From Ailanthus altissimus (Eukaryota; Streptophyta; Magnoliopsida; Sapindales; Simaroubaceae): a DNA stretch of 64,000 bases. The translations under genes and the position numbers were made by a program. Numbering within the stretch: position 1 is the first letter of the stretch; each line of letters starts with the position of its first letter. Of this stretch, positions 59,901 to 64,000 are shown in pieces. Location: assembly GCA_946807835.1 (NCBI GenBank), contig OX327697.1:12941501-13005500 (forward strand), read 5' to 3'. Below the pieces are notes generated by a model. That model was given only the letters and a program-made list of their open reading frames with translations, made no database searches and was not told the DNA's origin.

Positions 59901-60378
59901 GGCTGCTAATAGTTCAGGGAAGGCTGTCATATTGTTTGGGAGAGGGTAAAGCAAATAAAAGCAAAAAGGTTGTTAGCTCATCAATGCTTGCTCAAATGCC
60001 CATGTCATTGCTAGCATAAGTTTGGAAATTCATATGAATGATATGAAGGTTTGAAAAATTCTTGATATACTTTAGGGTTAGTAGGGGATTATTAGACATG
60101 TAATGTTACTTTGTGCCCTTAATGCATGTAAAATAATATTTTATTTGATTAATAAGTTTATTCATACATATATTTGAGCATAGATTGATGACCTCATATT
60201 TATAAAATATTTGATCTATGTATTAGGCATATATATTAATACATAAGGTATAGATTGCAAGTTCTTTATAAATTAAATCATGTTCACAATAATTAATGAA
60301 AAAGGCAATTCAATATAAAAGGCTATAGTTTTTCTACTTATTATAGTGAATGATTTACGTTGATCATTAAAGCAGAAA

Positions 60379-61681
60379 ATTGATAGTCTTTATATATATA
60401 TATATATATATATATTAATATTTATACTCTTGGACTTAGATTTTTTCATAAATCAAGAATATTTGACTATTTATTTGAGGATTTTTTATATCATCTATAG
60501 GTTTACCACCGAAGGCATGAAGATATTGGAAGAGTTAGACACAAAACAGCAAAAATTAGACGAACTGGCCAGTATTAGGCCAGCGCTGCGATGCCTATGA
60601 GAGAGTGTTGCGGCGCTCAGCTAGTTACCCTACCATCATGTTTGGCACCGTGATGCTCGTGCAACAAGTAAAACCCTACCTTTTGAGTCCTATTTCATCT
60701 TGGATTCAAAGCCCATGTCCTTAGGGTTATGAAGATTTATAAAAGCACCATTTTTCAACTTAGGGCCAACATAAACACATCACAATTACAAGAGATCAAA
60801 GCAATAATTTGGAAATTAAAGATCAAGAGACTTGCGCATCACTTAAGAGAGACAGAAGAAATCCAGGGCATGTTTTTCTTTAGTTTCTTTTCCTCTCTCA
60901 TAATTATGATTTGTTCACAATGTCTTTGATTATTTACTTTGATACTCTTGGATTTATGATGAATTAAATGCTTTTTATCTAGGGTTAGGATATTGAACCT
61001 AATATGCAGTTGGATTTTATGACTCTTAGTTTATAAACTTAATATATTTTTGATTCATTCATCTTATGTTTAATGCTTTAATTATATCTGTCTAATTTAT
61101 TGATTGTTCAAGGAACTTTAATGAACTCGAAAGAGGGATTTATGCATTTAGCTTATGATAGTTTGATGTATGATCATAAGGTGATAGCTATGAATTCTAT
61201 GTAGGATAAATATATACCTAGATGGTATGCATGGCATAATTAGACTTGTTCTTAATCAATTGGATTCTATTCAGATTATTATAGACATATAGGTAATTGT
61301 TAGGGGGTAATATAGTTATTTGACCATCGATAGAGGCTTATAGTGAAGTTAGAGTCTAGCCAATAATTTTTTTATTAAAGGACTAACTAAGAAGTTAATA
61401 AGTTTAATAAAATATTAGAGGATAAATCGAAACCCAAGATTCCTTTTAATTGGTGAATTCAAACCATTCTTACTTTTGATTAAGATTAGGTTTAATTTGG
61501 TAGAATTAGATAACATTCGCCTTTAGATTTTTCTGGATAAAAGTTAAGTAGGATTAATTTTAGAACTTAATTGAAAGATGTGGATTGAATAAGTCCCTGT
61601 GAGAACAATACTTGGACTTTATTTCTATATTACTTTGATATGATAGTGTGCACTTGCGCTCAGCTATTATTGCAGACATCA
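60379..61681 (+). repeat. Ty3-gypsy (Athila-like) 5' LTR
   Basis: Aligns with 3654-4880 and the complement of 52373-53712 from about 60490 onward. It ends ...GCAGACATCA at 61681, followed by a PBS. The start near 60379 (TGATAGTC) is uncertain because a (TA)n run at 60390-60415 follows. It contains CpG-bearing motifs at 60580-60660 upstream of the cap region. Confidence 0.75.
60390..60415. repeat. (TA)n microsatellite
   Basis: About 13 TA units near the left end of the gypsy LTR. Confidence 0.95.
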
Positions 61682-61687
61682 AGTTTT

Positions 61688-61705
61688 TGGTGCCATTGCC
61701 GAAGA
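61688..61705 (+). promoter_or_regulatory. Primer-binding site, tRNA-Asp type
   Basis: TGGTGCCATTGCCGAAGA against the expected TGGCGCCGTTGCCGGGGA; the differences are transitions of the deamination type. Typical of Athila-like gypsy elements. Confidence 0.78.
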
Positions 61706-61803
61706 TTATTTTTATCTATTCTTAGATCAATATTAATACCAAACTATCTTGAATTTTTTTTGGATTTTCTTTTTTAGTATTATTTACTTTTAATTGTTTT
61801 GAA

Positions 61804-61942
61804 TTTTAACAGTTCATACAAAGAACCAAAAGCGAAGATTTGACTACTTTTTAACAGTTCATACAAAGATTTTAATAGTTTAAAAGTGAAGATTTTAACA
61901 GTTCATACAAAGAACCAAAAGCGAAGATTTGACTACTTTTGA
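61804..61942. repeat. Tandem duplication, period 89 bp, in gypsy leader
   Basis: TTTTAACAGTTCATACAAAG starts at 61804, 61849 (partial copy) and 61893. The first and last are followed by AACCAAAAGCGAAGATTTGAC. Confidence 0.92.
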
Positions 61943-63420
61943 TCTTGAGATTGAAAGAACATTCTAAAGACTTCGATGTGAACAACATCAACACATAAAC
62001 ATGGAAGATAATGATAATATCAATAATCTTATATATAAGCCTATGGGTTAAGCAAAGAACTTTGAGGGATTATGTTATTCATACAATAGTAGGTATACAG
62101 TCTAGTATTCGGTACCCAACTATGCTTGTTTTCGCTCCATTCTCCACTAATATAGGTACACACATAATCAAGGATCAAATAGGACTTTAGTTAGCTTGTA
62201 ATGCATAGTTAGGGTGAGAGTAGGATAAAATAGATCAATTTTGGCTCAACTCACACCATAAACACACATTTCTCTAGAGATTACACAAAACGAACCATTT
62301 TGTTTTTCCACTCGATTTTCCCCAAACTTATTTCTTTGATTCTCTCACTATTTTGTTGTTCTTTTTTTTTTTCTTTTAAGCTAGGGTACAACAAACTTAA
62401 TTTATTTTTATTTTTTTCTCTTTTTTTTTTCTTTTTCTTATACATATAAGCCACTATACCCCCAAACTTAAGCTTTTTCATGTTAGAACAACCAACATTT
62501 ATAACTAAACCCATAACCTTTCTTTAATCCACCCCTTAATTTTCAAAAGTTCACACAACTCTCTAAAAGTGGTGTTATGCCAATGGCGTGATGGGTATTA
62601 TGAAGGATAACAAAAATAGAGGCTACGATAATGATATGGTTAGCAAGAAAAATTGAATAATTAGGCTCAATGGGGGTGACTAGGGGTAAAATTATACATA
62701 GGTTGGCTTGGAAGGCTCAATCGGTCCAAAGATGGCCTAAAATCATATCTTCAATTACGTATGCTTAGGATTTTGCCTTGAGTGATGCTCAAACAAGTTC
62801 TAGTGTATTTTTAAGACCCTAATTATTCTTGTTGTGCATAAAAGTCTTCTAAGTAAGCATAAAACTAAATAATTCTAACTAAGTGCTCAAAATATCAAGT
62901 GGACATAAAGTGAAGCCGAACTTGTCCTAGATTTCCAAGCAAACAATCACAACATTCATTGTTTCTAAATAACACAGCATTTGGAATCATGTTTCTATTT
63001 TATATCATTGACTACTAATCATTCAACCAACCCATAAATGAAAGCAGAAAAAAAATTGCATGCAAAGACAACAACTAAGAACAACAGTCAAAAAGAGTAA
63101 GCATGATTAAATATTGTAAATGAACACCGAATAGTATTTCCCTCCCCAAAACTTAAAGTTGACATTACCCACAATGAAAAAAATAAGAATTAGCAGAAAT
63201 GACTTCCCTCGTAGTCGATAGCTTAGTGCGACAGTGCTCAAATCTTGAGGTTGGAGTTGTTGCTTGATTTAGTGCTCAAAGCCCTCAATTTGCTTGACTT
63301 TTGTTTTGAGCTCCGTTGGGCTGTACCTTGTTGGCTCTACTTCCACTCTATTTTCTTTTTATGCTTTATGAAGTGTTGACATGCTGTTCTAACACAAGAA
63401 ATAAAAAAAATCAAAATTAA
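61943..63420. other. Decayed gypsy internal/noncoding DNA, no gene seen
   Basis: Poly-pyrimidine runs at 62340-62440 and AT-rich spacer. No domain readable in either strand. Confidence 0.5.
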
Positions 63421-63424
63421 AATT

Positions 63425-64000
63425 CACTTGAGTTGCCCCCCAAAAAGCACTTGATGTAACATCATCGACTTGACATCTTTCAGATTCATGGGGGATTAAA
63501 CTAGACTTTGGAGGCATTTCGCCCTGGAACACTCCTCTATTTTAGTGCTTTGGTATGTATTCAATGGTTTAGTCATCGCTTTCCTTGATTTCCAAAGTTT
63601 CACAAGGTGTTTAACAAGGAATGACACCAACTCTATTATTTTGAACTTCCATGGAAAGAGTTGTAGCCTTGGTCGAAAGAATGAACCACGGTTGCTAGTA
63701 TTTGATTTCTTTTGCATCATGTTCTTGCCATGCCTCATCTTTTTCCTTGTTCGATCATCTTTTCTTTGCCACAAACTCGGGGTTGAATGGTATCTATTTC
63801 CTTCCCATCAATCTTCAAACAATCTCTAGAGTCATTTGGCAACTTCATCTCCTTGAAAACCTTGAATGTGACCTCCTCATCTTGTACCCTCATTTTCATC
63901 TCTCCCCTCTCCATATCAATGAGAACTCTCCCGATGGCTAAGAATGGTCACCCATGAATAATAGGAACATTTCTATCTTCCTCCATATCAAGGACCACAA
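63425..64000 (-). pseudogene. Antisense Ty3-gypsy pol fragment (protease end), running off the window
   Basis: The minus strand from 64000 reads VVLDMEEDRNVPIIHG-stop-PFLAIGRVLIDMERGEMKMRVQDEEVTFKVFKEMKLP. This matches the end of the Athila-type aspartic protease (family: DMEED..VPIILGRPFLATG..LIDV..GEL..RV...). Downstream on that strand, at 63425-63475, lies the GTCAAGTCGATGA...GGGGGGCAACTC block that normally follows pol in these elements. RT, RNase H and integrase are therefore deleted between them. A stop replaces the conserved Arg after HG. It faces the LTR/PBS at 60379-61705, so it belongs to a different insertion or an inverted rearrangement. Confidence 0.8.

Larger units (their letters stand above)
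55855..60370 (+). mobile_element. Tat/Ogre-like Ty3-gypsy element, LTR plus decayed body
   Basis: 56610-56735 has the typical 3' part of a Tat-type LTR (TACGTAGGCTCACTTTGAGC, then a TTTGGTGTTTATGC stretch, ending near CAATCAACA). The body includes a frame-broken gag-like domain (58714-59150). Limits are approximate; the element is heavily decayed, and no protease, RT or integrase was readable in 59900-60370. Confidence 0.5.

Overview
The window looks like AT-rich, repeat-dominated nuclear DNA of a flowering plant, probably a eudicot. I see one real protein-coding gene, with GT-AG introns and plant-type protein sequence. It is embedded in nested LTR retrotransposons, a decayed hAT DNA transposon, foldback elements and solo LTRs. 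I see no bacterial, phage or organellar genes and no CRISPR array. The species cannot be named from sequence alone.

The gene, at about 29.6-45.1 kb on the plus strand, encodes a PRP38-family splicing factor with an RS-rich tail, like Arabidopsis SRL1. It has four coding exons (30322-30609, 40398-40478, 42929-43000, 44002-44838). All junctions fall between codons and give a 425-residue protein. Its 9.8-kb first coding intron holds a complete but defective Ty1-copia element (35498-40249) with a perfect TAGAT target-site duplication (TSD).

Left flank, 1-9.8 kb: an antisense copia element of the same family as the intronic one is split by a 2.48-kb solo LTR (376-2855, TSD ACTAC). That copia element itself lies in a Ty3-gypsy LTR (3654-4880). 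Next come a copia 3' fragment (4881-5635) and an LTR pair (5696-6318 and 9161-9807) whose interior holds another solo LTR (6531-8021, TSD GCATG).

9.8-27.2 kb: featureless AT-rich DNA, then a decayed hAT element (about 11.4-15.26 kb), a gypsy LTR, and a short foldback/MITE element. The right terminal inverted repeat (TIR) of the MITE was split by a 9.97-kb antisense copia element (17198-27167, TSD ATTAC). A gypsy solo LTR sits inside the primer-binding site (PBS) of that copia element. Its leader carries four copies of one motif in hairpin-like contexts, and its pol region carries a nearly perfect 40-bp inverted repeat.

Right flank, 45-64 kb: microsatellites, another foldback relative, a gypsy-like element with 22-bp minisatellites interrupted by an LTR, three gypsy LTRs with recognisable TATA boxes or PBSs, a Tat-like gypsy body with a Transposase_28-like relic, and an antisense gypsy pol fragment at the edge.

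The notable material is the insertion stratigraphy, the copia leader motif array, the 40-bp hairpin, and CpG-bearing palindromic repeats upstream of TATA boxes in otherwise AT-rich gypsy LTRs.
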